A stretch of 9,860 nt of DNA from an uncultured Clostridia bacterium (GCA_937858235.1 CALLZZ010000534.1:1-9860), one strand, 5' to 3'; counted from the first letter of the stretch, positions 1 through 6,704 are shown. Numbers and translations: made by a program. Notes: a model not told the origin generated them from the sequence alone.

Positions 1-1
1 A

Positions 2-1129
2 AATCATCGGGTGGCGGAACCTTTTTTTGCGGGAACAACGGGATACGGTTATGATGATCAGGGCAGGGATATGCTGGATCACATTTACGCAGAAATCTTC
101 GGTGCAGAGGATGCACTAGTACGCATACAGTTCGTCAATGGAACTCACGCAATCGCGTCAACTCTGTATGGCGTACTGCGACCGGGGGATGTGTTGGTTT
201 CCGCCGTAGGCGCTCCCTATGACACGCTGCTGGGCGTGATTGGGGTCACCGGTGAGGAGCCAGGGAACCTGAAACAGTACGGAGTTGCGTATCGGCAGGT
301 GGATGTCACACCGGATAATCAGCCAGATCGAGTCAGTCTAGCGATGGCTGTGCAGGATCCAAAGGTCAAAGCGGTGCTGATCCAGCGCAGCAAAGGGTAT
401 TCTACCCGTGCCTCCCTGTCTGTAGCAGAAATAGGAGCGCTAATCTCTGTTGTAAAAGAGCATAATCCGGGAGCGGTTGTTATTGTAGACAACTGTTACG
501 GAGAGTTTGTAGAAGTCACCGAACCGACCCAGGTGGGTGCAGATCTTGTGGTAGGTAGCTTGATCAAAAATCCAGGTGGTGGGTTGGCTCCCACCGGTGG
601 CTACATTGCGGGGCAGCATGATCTAGTGGAAGCAGCGGCGATGCGGTTGACGGTACCAGGAATTGGCCGGGAATGTGGTTCTACCTTGGGAAACAATCGA
701 CTATTGTACCAAGGTCTGTTTTTGGCTCCACACACCGTAGCGCAAGCGGTGAAAACAGCAGTATTTCAGGCACGGATGATGGAATTACTGGGCTATGCAA
801 CGGAACCGCGATCCGATCAGCTGCGGCATGACATTATCCAGATGGTCAGTTTGGAACAGCCGGAGCTAGTGGAAAAATACTGCAAGGGGATTCAGTCCGG
901 TTCCCCGGTGGACAGCTTTGTGACACCGATTCCTTGGGACATGCCAGGGTATGACTGCCCGGTTATCATGGCAGCAGGCGCCTTCATTCAGGGTGCGTCC
1001 ATTGAACTTTCCGCAGATGCGCCTATGCGTCCGCCTTACACGGTCTACATGCAGGGGGGACTTACCTATGAGAGCGGAAAAACCGGCATTATGCTGGCAG
1101 TGGACGAAATGCTGAAGGAAATGGATTGA
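2..1129 (+). CDS. Methionine gamma-lyase-like PLP enzyme (aluminum-resistance protein family), 5' end missing
   Basis: This is a fold-type I PLP-dependent enzyme of the Cys/Met-metabolism group, in the branch annotated as methionine gamma-lyase family or 'aluminum resistance protein'. Characterised relatives of the wider group split methionine or cystathionine; the physiological substrate of this branch is not settled. The frame is open from base 2 and the family motif TTGYGYDD follows at once, so the GTG at 11 is very probably an internal Val and the true start lies upstream. Roughly 40-50 residues seem to be missing, judging from the usual family length. Counting the codon at 11 as residue 1, visible motifs are GTHAIAST (sheet/cofactor region), APYDTL, IQRSKGYSTR, VDNCYGEF with Asp160 (expected partner of the PLP pyridine nitrogen) and SLIKNPGGG with Lys186 (expected Schiff-base lysine). 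The C-terminal family block (PVDSF, MPGYDCPVIMAAGAF, SIELSADAP) is intact. It probably leads the transcript that continues into yunB and ligA; no terminator follows it. Family assignment is firm; the substrate is inferred only. Confidence 0.93.
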   Translation, partial: NHRVAEPFFAGTTGYGYDDQGRDMLDHIYAEIFGAEDALVRIQFVNGTHAIASTLYGVLRPGDVLVSAVGAPYDTLLGVIGVTGEEPGNLKQYGVAYRQVDVTPDNQPDRVSLAMAVQDPKVKAVLIQRSKGYSTRASLSVAEIGALISVVKEHNPGAVVIVDNCYGEFVEVTEPTQVGADLVVGSLIKNPGGGLAPTGGYIAGQHDLVEAAAMRLTVPGIGRECGSTLGNNRLLYQGLFLAPHTVAQAVKTAVFQARMMELLGYATEPRSDQLRHDIIQMVSLEQPELVEKYCKGIQSGSPVDSFVTPIPWDMPGYDCPVIMAAGAFIQGASIELSADAPMRPPYTVYMQGGLTYESGKTGIMLAVDEMLKEMD

Positions 1130-1136
1130 ATTTGCA

Positions 1137-1166
1137 AGAAGATTGCAAGCCCCTCCCGCATAGAAT
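1137..1166 (+). promoter_or_regulatory. Candidate sigma-E (mother-cell sporulation) promoter for the yunB-like gene
   Basis: The -10-like box CATAGAAT (1159-1166) matches 7 of 8 positions of the Bacillus sigma-E -10 consensus CATACAaT. Fourteen bases upstream lies AGAAGATT (1137-1144), whose last seven bases match KMATATT at six positions. This spacing suits sigma-E. Transcription would begin near 1172-1174, at the edge of the Shine-Dalgarno of the next gene. B. subtilis yunB is a sigma-E regulon member, which supports the reading. The motif is short and found by eye, so a chance match is possible. Confidence 0.45.
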
Positions 1167-1177
1167 AGCGGGGGAGG
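1150..1177 (+). promoter_or_regulatory. Hairpin sequestering the yunB ribosome binding site
   Basis: CCCCTCCCGC (1150-1159) can pair with GCGGGGGAGG (1168-1177) across an 8-nt loop. Five consecutive G-C pairs close the loop. They continue either through a G-U wobble and one mismatch, or through a two-G bulge followed by T-A, C-G, C-G. The right arm is most of the Shine-Dalgarno GGGAGGTGA (1172-1180) that serves the ATG at 1185, so the folded form hides the ribosome site. No T-run follows, so it is not an intrinsic terminator. Confidence 0.55.
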
Positions 1178-1184
1178 TGATGGG

Positions 1185-1892
1185 ATGCACGTTCGGCGAA
1201 TGCGGCGAAAGAAACCACCTGCCAGCAAAAAGCAGAAAGCACTGCGGATTGTGCTGCTCGGCGTTGTCATGTTGGCGGCAGGCATGATTCTTCTGGATTT
1301 GGAGCTGCGCCCAACAATCATCGAAATTGCGGGAGCAGAGCTGGAGGCCGTGATTACTGATGAAGTGAATCGCGTGTGCGCAGAGGATGCATCGGAAGGG
1401 GAAATGTCCTATAGGAATCTGGTAAACCTCCAATATGATGATGAGGGAAAACTCATCGGACTGACAACCAATATGGCAGAATTAAATACCCTCAAGGCAA
1501 ACATTACGAAAGGGGTAGCAAAAAAGCTGCGACGCTTGGATCAGACAAAACTTTCAGTTCCATTGGGAAGTGTGTCTGGAATGGCGGTGCTCTCCGGTTT
1601 TGGACCGTCTATTCCGGTAGAAGTGCTTAGCGTAGGCAGAATGAGCAGTGCATTTGAAAGCAACTTCAACGCAGCAGGGATCAATCAGACAGAGCATCAA
1701 ATTCAGCTGGTAATTTCCGTGGATGTTGTGCTGCTGTTGCCAGGAGGAACCTGTAAGCGTAACTGTACCAACCAAATCACTGTAGCGGAATCGGTTTTAA
1801 TGGGAGAGGTTCCTTCAAACTATAGTTACTTTAGTCAATTTGACTCTGCCAGTGATGCCTCTGCCGCTGCCCATGACTACGGGACGCAGTAA
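1185..1892 (+). CDS. yunB: Sporulation protein YunB family
   Basis: This 235-residue protein matches the YunB sporulation family. In B. subtilis the gene is expressed in the mother cell under sigma-E and its loss impairs spore formation; the biochemical role is unknown. Visible features: a very basic N-terminus (residues 1-19), one hydrophobic segment at about 20-40 suggesting a membrane anchor with the bulk outside, then the family core. The core includes VPLGSVSG (125-132), the GFGPSIPVEVLSVG stretch (138-151), FNAAGINQTEHQI (161-173), and a C-terminal VAESVLMGEVPSNY (200-213). The start at 1185 is set by the strong GGGAGGTGA four bases upstream. An ATG at 1180 is in another frame. A Cys pair (190, 194) sits in the turn before the last conserved block. 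ligA follows 23 bases after the stop with its own ribosome site, so the two may be co-transcribed. Confidence 0.85.
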   Translation: MHVRRMRRKKPPASKKQKALRIVLLGVVMLAAGMILLDLELRPTIIEIAGAELEAVITDEVNRVCAEDASEGEMSYRNLVNLQYDDEGKLIGLTTNMAELNTLKANITKGVAKKLRRLDQTKLSVPLGSVSGMAVLSGFGPSIPVEVLSVGRMSSAFESNFNAAGINQTEHQIQLVISVDVVLLLPGGTCKRNCTNQITVAESVLMGEVPSNYSYFSQFDSASDASAAAHDYGTQ

Positions 1893-1915
1893 AAGCAATA
1901 AAAGGGGAAAAAGAT

Positions 1916-3892
1916 ATGGACGTAAAATCCAAGATGGAATCGCTACGGGAATTGCTCAATGAATGGGGGCATCTCTACTATGTAATGGATGCTCCCACTG
2001 CGGCGGACTATGAATACGACCAAAAACTGCGGGAACTGGAGCAGATGGAAGCGGAGCATCCGGAGTGGATTACGCCGGATTCACCAACCCAGCGTGTAGG
2101 TGGGAAAGCGGTTGCGTCTTTTCAGCCGGTGCAGCATCCGGTTCCCCTCCAGTCTCTGCAGGATGTGTTCGATCCGGCGGAACTGACGGCCTTTGACCGA
2201 CGCATTCGAGAGACGGTGGGTGCAGTAGAATATGTGATAGAACCAAAGGTGGACGGGTTATCTGTTGCGTTGGAGTATCTGGACGGTGTGTTTGTTCGCG
2301 GAGCTACACGTGGTGACGGCTCGGTGGGTGAGGATGTAACAGAGAATCTGCGTACTGTGCGATCCATCCCGATGAAGTTACACAATGCTCCGCACAGATT
2401 GGTTGTCCGCGGTGAGTGCTATATGTCCCGAAACGTGTTTCAACAGTTGAATGAGGAGCGGACGTTAAAGGATGAGCCATTACTGGCGAATCCACGGAAT
2501 GCGGCAGCAGGCTCATTGCGGCAGTTGGATCCAAAGATTGCGGCACAACGCCGACTGGACTGTATCATATTTAATATTCAGCTCAGTGACGGTGATCCCT
2601 TTGGAACCGATGCGGAACAGTTGGACTATTTGGAACAGCTCTGTTTTCGCGTGATTCCGCATCCAGTCTTTGGGACGCTGGATCAGGTTCAGGAGGAAAT
2701 CAATCGCTTAGGGGAAAACCGTTACCAATACCCTTATGAGATGGATGGCGCAGTGGCAAAAGTAAACCGGATTGCTCTGCGGGAACAATTTGGCAGTACG
2801 GCAAAGTTTCCGCGCTGGGCGGTGGCATGGAAGTATCCACCGGAACAAAAGCTGGCTAAAGTACTGGACATAGCGGTTCAGGTGGGGAGAACTGGGGTGC
2901 TGACCCCAAAAGTGGTGACGGAGCCGGTTCGATTAGCAGGTACAACAGTGACCAACGCAACCCTGCACAATCAGGATTTCATCTCGGAAAAAGATGTGAG
3001 GATTGGTGATACGGTGCTGATCCAAAAGGCGGGAGAAATCATCCCACAGGTGGTCAGCGTGGATCACGCAAAGCGACCCGATGGAACGGTACCTTACCGT
3101 TTGCCGGAGCATTGTCCGGTGTGTGGCGCTCCGGTGGCACGAGATCCTGACGGTGTGGCATTGCGCTGTACCGGTGCGGAATGTCCTGCTCAACTGATGC
3201 GAAATCTGGTGCACTTCGCCAGTCGTGATTGTATGGACATTGAAGGGCTAGGACCAGCTGTGGTTCGTGCGCTGGTGGAAAAGGGGCTGATTCAGACGCC
3301 GGGAGATTTGTATGATCTGAAGGTAGCGGAAGTGGCTCAGTTAGAACGAATGGGAGAAAAGTCAGCTCAAAACTTGATTGCGGCCATCGAAAAATCAAAA
3401 GGAAGCAGCTTAGCCAGATTGATTAACGCCTTTGGAATCCGCCAGGTGGGTACCAAAGCGGCGCAGGTTCTGGCAAAGCAGTTCCGAACCTTAGATGCGT
3501 TAATAGAGACGAAGGAAGAAACATTGACAGAGGTGCCGGATATAGGTGCTATTACGGCTCGATGCCTGACAGAGTGGTTCCAAAATCCCCAGGCACAGCA
3601 TCTGATTCAGAAGCTACGGGAGGCCGGAGTAAACTTTGAAAGTTATCAACAGGAGGCCGGCAGCAAGTTTGCAGGCATGACCTTTGTGCTTACTGGAACC
3701 TTGGAGCAGATGACCAGAAATCAGGCGAAAACGAGCATCGAGGAAAATGGCGGTAAAGTATCTGGAAGTGTTTCAAAGAAAACAACCTATGTAGTAGCAG
3801 GAGAGGCTGCCGGTAGTAAACTGGCCAAAGCAGAGGAATTGGGAATACCGGTTCTTTCGGAAGATGAGTTTCTGACGCTGCTGGAATTTTGA
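1916..3892 (+). CDS. ligA: NAD+-dependent DNA ligase LigA
   Basis: LigA seals nicks in duplex DNA during replication and repair, using NAD+ to adenylate itself and releasing NMN. At 658 residues it is full length, with all expected domains in order. Domain Ia (about 1-65) carries the NMN-side motif HLYYVMDAPTAADYEYD. The nucleotidyltransferase domain has KVDG with the adenylated Lys111 and the RGDG/GEDVTENL block. Next are an OB fold (about 310-395, with VGRTGVLTPKVV), a four-Cys zinc finger (Cys400, 403, 418, 423), tandem helix-hairpin-helix repeats (about 430-570, including GIRQVGTKAA) and a C-terminal BRCT domain (about 583-658, with VLTGTL and NGGKVSGSVSKKTTYVVAGE). No catalytic residue is missing. 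The start is the ATG at 1916, preceded by AGGGG at 1903-1907. There is no obvious promoter between yunB and ligA, so expression probably depends on read-through from upstream. No convincing terminator follows. Confidence 0.98.
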   Translation: MDVKSKMESLRELLNEWGHLYYVMDAPTAADYEYDQKLRELEQMEAEHPEWITPDSPTQRVGGKAVASFQPVQHPVPLQSLQDVFDPAELTAFDRRIRETVGAVEYVIEPKVDGLSVALEYLDGVFVRGATRGDGSVGEDVTENLRTVRSIPMKLHNAPHRLVVRGECYMSRNVFQQLNEERTLKDEPLLANPRNAAAGSLRQLDPKIAAQRRLDCIIFNIQLSDGDPFGTDAEQLDYLEQLCFRVIPHPVFGTLDQVQEEINRLGENRYQYPYEMDGAVAKVNRIALREQFGSTAKFPRWAVAWKYPPEQKLAKVLDIAVQVGRTGVLTPKVVTEPVRLAGTTVTNATLHNQDFISEKDVRIGDTVLIQKAGEIIPQVVSVDHAKRPDGTVPYRLPEHCPVCGAPVARDPDGVALRCTGAECPAQLMRNLVHFASRDCMDIEGLGPAVVRALVEKGLIQTPGDLYDLKVAEVAQLERMGEKSAQNLIAAIEKSKGSSLARLINAFGIRQVGTKAAQVLAKQFRTLDALIETKEETLTEVPDIGAITARCLTEWFQNPQAQHLIQKLREAGVNFESYQQEAGSKFAGMTFVLTGTLEQMTRNQAKTSIEENGGKVSGSVSKKTTYVVAGEAAGSKLAKAEELGIPVLSEDEFLTLLEF

Positions 3893-4006
3893 ATCAAGAA
3901 TGAGAAATTTTAGTGTACCAAAGGGAGAAAAGCAGGGGCGGTTTCCCAAAAAGCGCAAAATTTGAGTACAGTGCACAAAAAAACCGTCAATTCTTTGACA
4001 ATTCTC
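3893..4006. other. Gene-free spacer after ligA
   Basis: No coding potential with a ribosome site and no convincing terminator was seen here. The only pairing is weak (GGGA near 3924 with TCCC near 3955), with no T-run after it. A TTGACA at 3995-4000 resembles a -35 box but has no -10 at the right distance. Transcripts from ligA could therefore run into the nfn leader. Confidence 0.5.
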
Positions 4007-4035
4007 TTTACAAGCGATTGGCAAATGATTATAAT
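4007..4035 (+). promoter_or_regulatory. Sigma-A promoter of the nfnAB operon
   Basis: TTTACA (4007-4012) is separated by exactly 17 bases from a perfect TATAAT (4030-4035). The start of transcription would be near 4042, leaving a leader of about 245 nt before nfnA. The surrounding sequence is AT-rich, as is typical of Firmicute promoters. Confidence 0.75.
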
Positions 4036-4195
4036 AAATATAGTTATATTATATGGAATTCTGTAGATATTTGCAGGTGTAGGCCGACTGCGCAGATTTC
4101 TGCGGAGAAAATATGCCGGGAACCGGTAACAGTTTCGCCGCAGCATCATGGGGCAGTCGGCGCTTAAGCGCCCAAGTGCTATACCATTGTTGAAT

Positions 4196-4214
4196 AAGAA
4201 GGCAGCTTCTTTTT
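4196..4214 (+). other. Small hairpin with T-run in the nfnAB leader, possible attenuator
   Basis: AAGAAG (4196-4201) pairs with CTTCTT (4206-4211) around a GCAG loop, and T's continue to 4214. It resembles a terminator in shape, but the stem is only 6 bp with two G-C pairs, so on its own it should be inefficient. It could act as an attenuator if the upstream fold or a factor helps. Confidence 0.3.
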
Positions 4215-4218
4215 CATA

Positions 4219-4245
4219 TTCTCATAGGACAAGTGCCTGTGAGAA
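4219..4245 (+). other. 10-bp hairpin just upstream of the nfnA ribosome site
   Basis: TTCTCATAGG (4219-4228) pairs with CCTGTGAGAA (4236-4245) over a 7-nt loop, ACAAGTG, with a single T-G wobble. It ends 23 bases before the nfnA Shine-Dalgarno. The heptamer CAAGTGC occurs at 4230-4236, overlapping this loop, and again at 4173-4179. Confidence 0.55.
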
Positions 4246-4288
4246 GGCTTATGTAACTAAAAATTTGTGAGGAGGAAAATTTTAAGTT

Positions 4289-5143
4289 ATGTTTCGTATT
4301 GTAAAAAAAGAAGTCCTTAGTCCGAAGATCACTCTGCTGGAGATTGAGGCACCTTACATTGCTCGCAAAGCACAGCCTGGCCAGTTCATCATTCTGAGAA
4401 TTGATGAAGAAGGCGAACGTGTTCCCCTGACCATCGGCGGTTATGACCGTGAGAAGGGTACTATCACCATCATCTTCCAGCGCGCTGGCCTGACTACGTT
4501 TGCTCTGGCAGCCATGGAAGAGGGCGACGCTCTGCTGGACTTCGTTGGTCCTCTGGGCAACCCCACCGAAATGGAAGGCGTCAAGAAGGCATGCGTCGTA
4601 GGCGGCGGTGTCGGCTGCGCAATCGCATATCCTATCGCTCATGGTCTGCATGACGCAGGCGTTGAGACCGACGTGATCATCGGCTTCCGCAGCAAGGACT
4701 TCGTGATTCTGGAAGACGGCTTTAAGGCTGCTGCACGGAATCTGTACCTGCTGACCGAAGACGGCTCTCAGGGTGAGAAGGGCATGGTCATCGACAAGCT
4801 GAAGGAAATCCTGGAGTCCGGCGAAAAGTATGACAAGATCTATACTCTGGGTCCCGTGCCGATGATGAAGAATGTCTTCAAGACTGCTGAACCCTTTGGT
4901 GTTGAAACCATCGTTTCCCTGTGCCCCATCATGATTGATGGCACTGGTATGTGCGGTGGCTGCCGTGTTACCGTTGGCGGCGAAATGAAGTTTGCCTGTG
5001 TTGATGGCCCCGACTTCAACGGCGCTCTGGTTGACTTCGATGAACTGATTAACCGTCTGGCAACCTTCAATGAACAGGAAGAAGAGAAGCAGAAAAATCA
5101 CGCTTGCCGTTTTGAGAATCTCGGCAAAGACCTTATTAAGTAA
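4289..5143 (+). CDS. nfnA: NfnA: FAD/[2Fe-2S] subunit of NADH-dependent ferredoxin:NADP+ oxidoreductase
   Basis: This 284-residue protein belongs to the sulfide dehydrogenase/PyrK-like FAD-NAD(P) reductase family. As the small subunit of NfnAB it handles NAD(H) at its FAD while the partner bifurcates electrons from NADPH to NAD+ and ferredoxin (or the reverse). Visible: FAD-binding RVPLTIGG (44-51), GPLGNPTE (87-94), the dinucleotide-binding VVGGGVGCA (103-111), and a C-terminal iron-sulfur motif with Cys222, Cys225 and Cys237. The position of the first Cys of PyrK-type clusters is Asp217 (DGTGMCGGC), as known for true Nfn proteins, which favours Nfn over dihydroorotate dehydrogenase. The start is the only ATG after GAGGAGG (4269-4275); the 13-base spacing is long. 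nfnB follows after 18 bases. Codon use is strongly biased (Leu almost always CTG), unlike ligA upstream, which suggests high expression. Genome annotations may label it 'sulfide/dihydroorotate dehydrogenase-like'. Confidence 0.9.
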   Translation: MFRIVKKEVLSPKITLLEIEAPYIARKAQPGQFIILRIDEEGERVPLTIGGYDREKGTITIIFQRAGLTTFALAAMEEGDALLDFVGPLGNPTEMEGVKKACVVGGGVGCAIAYPIAHGLHDAGVETDVIIGFRSKDFVILEDGFKAAARNLYLLTEDGSQGEKGMVIDKLKEILESGEKYDKIYTLGPVPMMKNVFKTAEPFGVETIVSLCPIMIDGTGMCGGCRVTVGGEMKFACVDGPDFNGALVDFDELINRLATFNEQEEEKQKNHACRFENLGKDLIK

Positions 5144-5161
5144 GGAAGGAGTCAAATTATT

Positions 5162-6559
5162 ATGCCGAATATGAGCCCGAATAAGAATCCGATGCCCGCA
5201 CAGGATCCTAATGTTCGTAACAAGAATTTCTTGGAAGTTGCTACTGGTTATACTGTGGAGATGGCACAGGACGAAGCTGCCCGTTGCCTGAACTGCAAGC
5301 ATATGCCTTGTGTGGAAGGCTGCCCGGTCAACGTAAAGATTCCTAACTTCATCGAAAAGATCGTCGAAGGCGATTTTGAAGCTGCATATCAGGTTATTTC
5401 CTCTACGAACGCTCTGCCCGCAATCTCTGGCCGTGTCTGTCCGCAGGAGAGCCAGTGCGAAAGCAAGTGCGTTCGTGGCGTCAAGACCGAACCCGTTGGC
5501 ATTGGCCGTCTGGAACGGTTCGTTGCTGACTGGCATCGTGAAAACGTGGAAGACAAGATTGACAAGCCTGCTACCAATGGCATCAAAGTCGCTGTTGCTG
5601 GCTCCGGTCCTTCCAGCCTGACCTGTGCTGCTGACTTAGCAAAGATGGGCTACGAAGTCACTATCTTCGAAGCATTCCATATCGCTGGTGGCGTTCTGGT
5701 TTATGGTATCCCCGAATTCCGTCTGCCTAAGGCAATCGTTGGCAGCGAAGTTGAAAAGCTGCAGAAGCTGGGCGTTAACATCATGACTGACATGATCGTT
5801 GGTAAGACTCTGTCTATCGATGAACTGTTTGCTGATTATGGTTACAAGGCTGTTTATGTCGGTACCGGCGCTGGCCTGCCCATGTTCATGAACATCCCCG
5901 GTGAAGGTCTGGCTGGTGTTTGCTCCGCAAACGAATACCTGACCCGTATCAATCTGATGAAGGGCTTCAAGCCTGAGTATGATACTCCTGTGCTGAACAG
6001 CAAGACTGCTGCTATCGTAGGCGGCGGTAACGTTGCTATGGACGCATGCCGTTGCGCAAAGCGTCTGGGCGCAGAAAAGGTCTATGTCATCTATCGTCGT
6101 GGCATGGAAGAACTGCCTGCACGTAGGGAAGAAGTCGAACATGCTCTGGAAGAGGGCATCGATTTCCAGACTCTGTGTAACCCCATCGAGATCATGCCTT
6201 CCGCCGAAAACCCCGGCCACGTTGGCGGTATCAAGTGCATCAGAATGGAACTGGGCGAACCTGACGCTTCTGGCCGTCGTTCTCCCAAGGCTGTCCCCGG
6301 CAGCGAATTCATCCTAGATGTTGATACTGTTATCATGTCTCTGGGCACTTCTCCCAACCCCCTGATCCGCTCCACCACTCCCGGTCTGGAAACTAACCGT
6401 AAGGGCGGCCTGATCGTGTCTGATGACGAAGTCACCACCACTCGTGAAGGCGTCTTCGCAGGCGGCGACGCTGTTACTGGTGCTGCTACCGTTATCTTGG
6501 CAATGGGCGCTGGCAAGAAGGCTGCTGTTGCTATCGATAAGTATCTGCAGAACAAGTAA
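5162..6559 (+). CDS. nfnB: NfnB: bifurcating FAD/4Fe-4S subunit of NADH-dependent ferredoxin:NADP+ oxidoreductase (GltA/GltD-like)
   Basis: This 465-residue flavoprotein resembles the glutamate synthase small subunit and is often annotated gltA ('NADPH-dependent glutamate synthase'). No glutamate synthase large subunit lies nearby, and the nfnA-type neighbour makes NfnB the better reading. It holds the bifurcating FAD and two [4Fe-4S] clusters and binds NADPH in the cytoplasm. Visible: cluster Cys 42, 45, 50 and 54 (CLNCKHMPCVEGC) and Cys 93, 99 and 103 (the VCPQESQCESKC block); FAD fingerprint VAVAGSGPSS (143-152); NADPH fingerprint AAIVGGGNVAMDA (283-295) with RR at 312-313; C-terminal FAD contact VFAGGDAVTGAATV. 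The start ATG at 5162 follows GGAAGGAG just after the nfnA stop, so the pair is translated from one message. The highly biased codon use continues from nfnA. The operon ends at the terminator about 60 bases downstream. Confidence 0.92.
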   Translation: MPNMSPNKNPMPAQDPNVRNKNFLEVATGYTVEMAQDEAARCLNCKHMPCVEGCPVNVKIPNFIEKIVEGDFEAAYQVISSTNALPAISGRVCPQESQCESKCVRGVKTEPVGIGRLERFVADWHRENVEDKIDKPATNGIKVAVAGSGPSSLTCAADLAKMGYEVTIFEAFHIAGGVLVYGIPEFRLPKAIVGSEVEKLQKLGVNIMTDMIVGKTLSIDELFADYGYKAVYVGTGAGLPMFMNIPGEGLAGVCSANEYLTRINLMKGFKPEYDTPVLNSKTAAIVGGGNVAMDACRCAKRLGAEKVYVIYRRGMEELPARREEVEHALEEGIDFQTLCNPIEIMPSAENPGHVGGIKCIRMELGEPDASGRRSPKAVPGSEFILDVDTVIMSLGTSPNPLIRSTTPGLETNRKGGLIVSDDEVTTTREGVFAGGDAVTGAATVILAMGAGKKAAVAIDKYLQNK

Positions 6560-6622
6560 TTCTACTTACTGAGTTTTTTGAATCGGTGGTTCGTATAGCG
6601 AATCGTTGGATGAAACATTTTG

Positions 6623-6655
6623 GAACGGCATAGCCAAAGGCTATGCCGTTCTTTT
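6623..6655 (+). terminator. Intrinsic terminator of nfnAB
   Basis: GAACGGCATAGCC (6623-6635) pairs perfectly with GGCTATGCCGTTC (6639-6651) around an AAA loop and is followed by TTTT. A 13-bp perfect stem with a T-run, about 60 bases after the nfnB stop, is a clear Rho-independent terminator. Confidence 0.93.
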
Positions 6656-6704
6656 GCGATGGCTAATCCTGTTGACTTCTGAAAGAAAGATTAAGCGCAG
6701 GCAG

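Larger units (their letters stand above)
4042..4288 (+). promoter_or_regulatory. Long structured 5' leader of nfnAB, possible cis-regulatory RNA
   Basis: The leader has no credible ORF but several nested inverted repeats. GCCGACTGC (4083-4091) pairs perfectly with GCAGTCGGC (4153-4161). Inside it CTGCGG (4100-4105) pairs with CCGCAG (4138-4143), and innermost TGCCGG (4114-4119) pairs with CCGGTA (4123-4128) around a GAA loop. Together they give a rod with two internal loops. A perfect 14-bp palindrome GGCGCTTAAGCGCC (4159-4172) shares three bases with the outer stem, so the two cannot fully form together. Two more hairpins follow (4196-4214 and 4219-4245). I do not recognise any known riboswitch core: the glutamine, T-box, cobalamin, c-di-GMP, ZTP and TPP signatures are absent. 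A regulatory role is inference. Confidence 0.5.

Noticed and set aside
3995..4000. TTGACA as the -35 of the nfn promoter
   Set aside because: The perfect TATAAT is 29 bases away; TTTACA at 4007-4012 has the correct 17-base spacing.
3913..4167. An 84-codon + strand frame starting with GTG in the ligA-nfnA gap
   Set aside because: It has no ribosome site, spans the nfnAB promoter and the structured leader, and its translation shows no recognisable pattern.
4187..4194. TTGTTGAA resembling half of a Rex redox-repressor operator upstream of nfnA
   Set aside because: The second inverted half-site is missing and the position is about 145 bases downstream of the transcript start.
4214..5536. A 440-codon open frame on the - strand opposite nfnA and the start of nfnB
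   Set aside because: It lies opposite two clearly real genes. The strongly biased codon use of nfnAB (few codons that read as stops in reverse) explains the long open antisense frame. No ribosome site or family motif was seen in its translation.
6672..6677. TTGACT as an alternative -35 for purB
   Set aside because: No -10-like sequence occurs 16-18 bases downstream; the extended -10 at 6725-6733 is far better placed.
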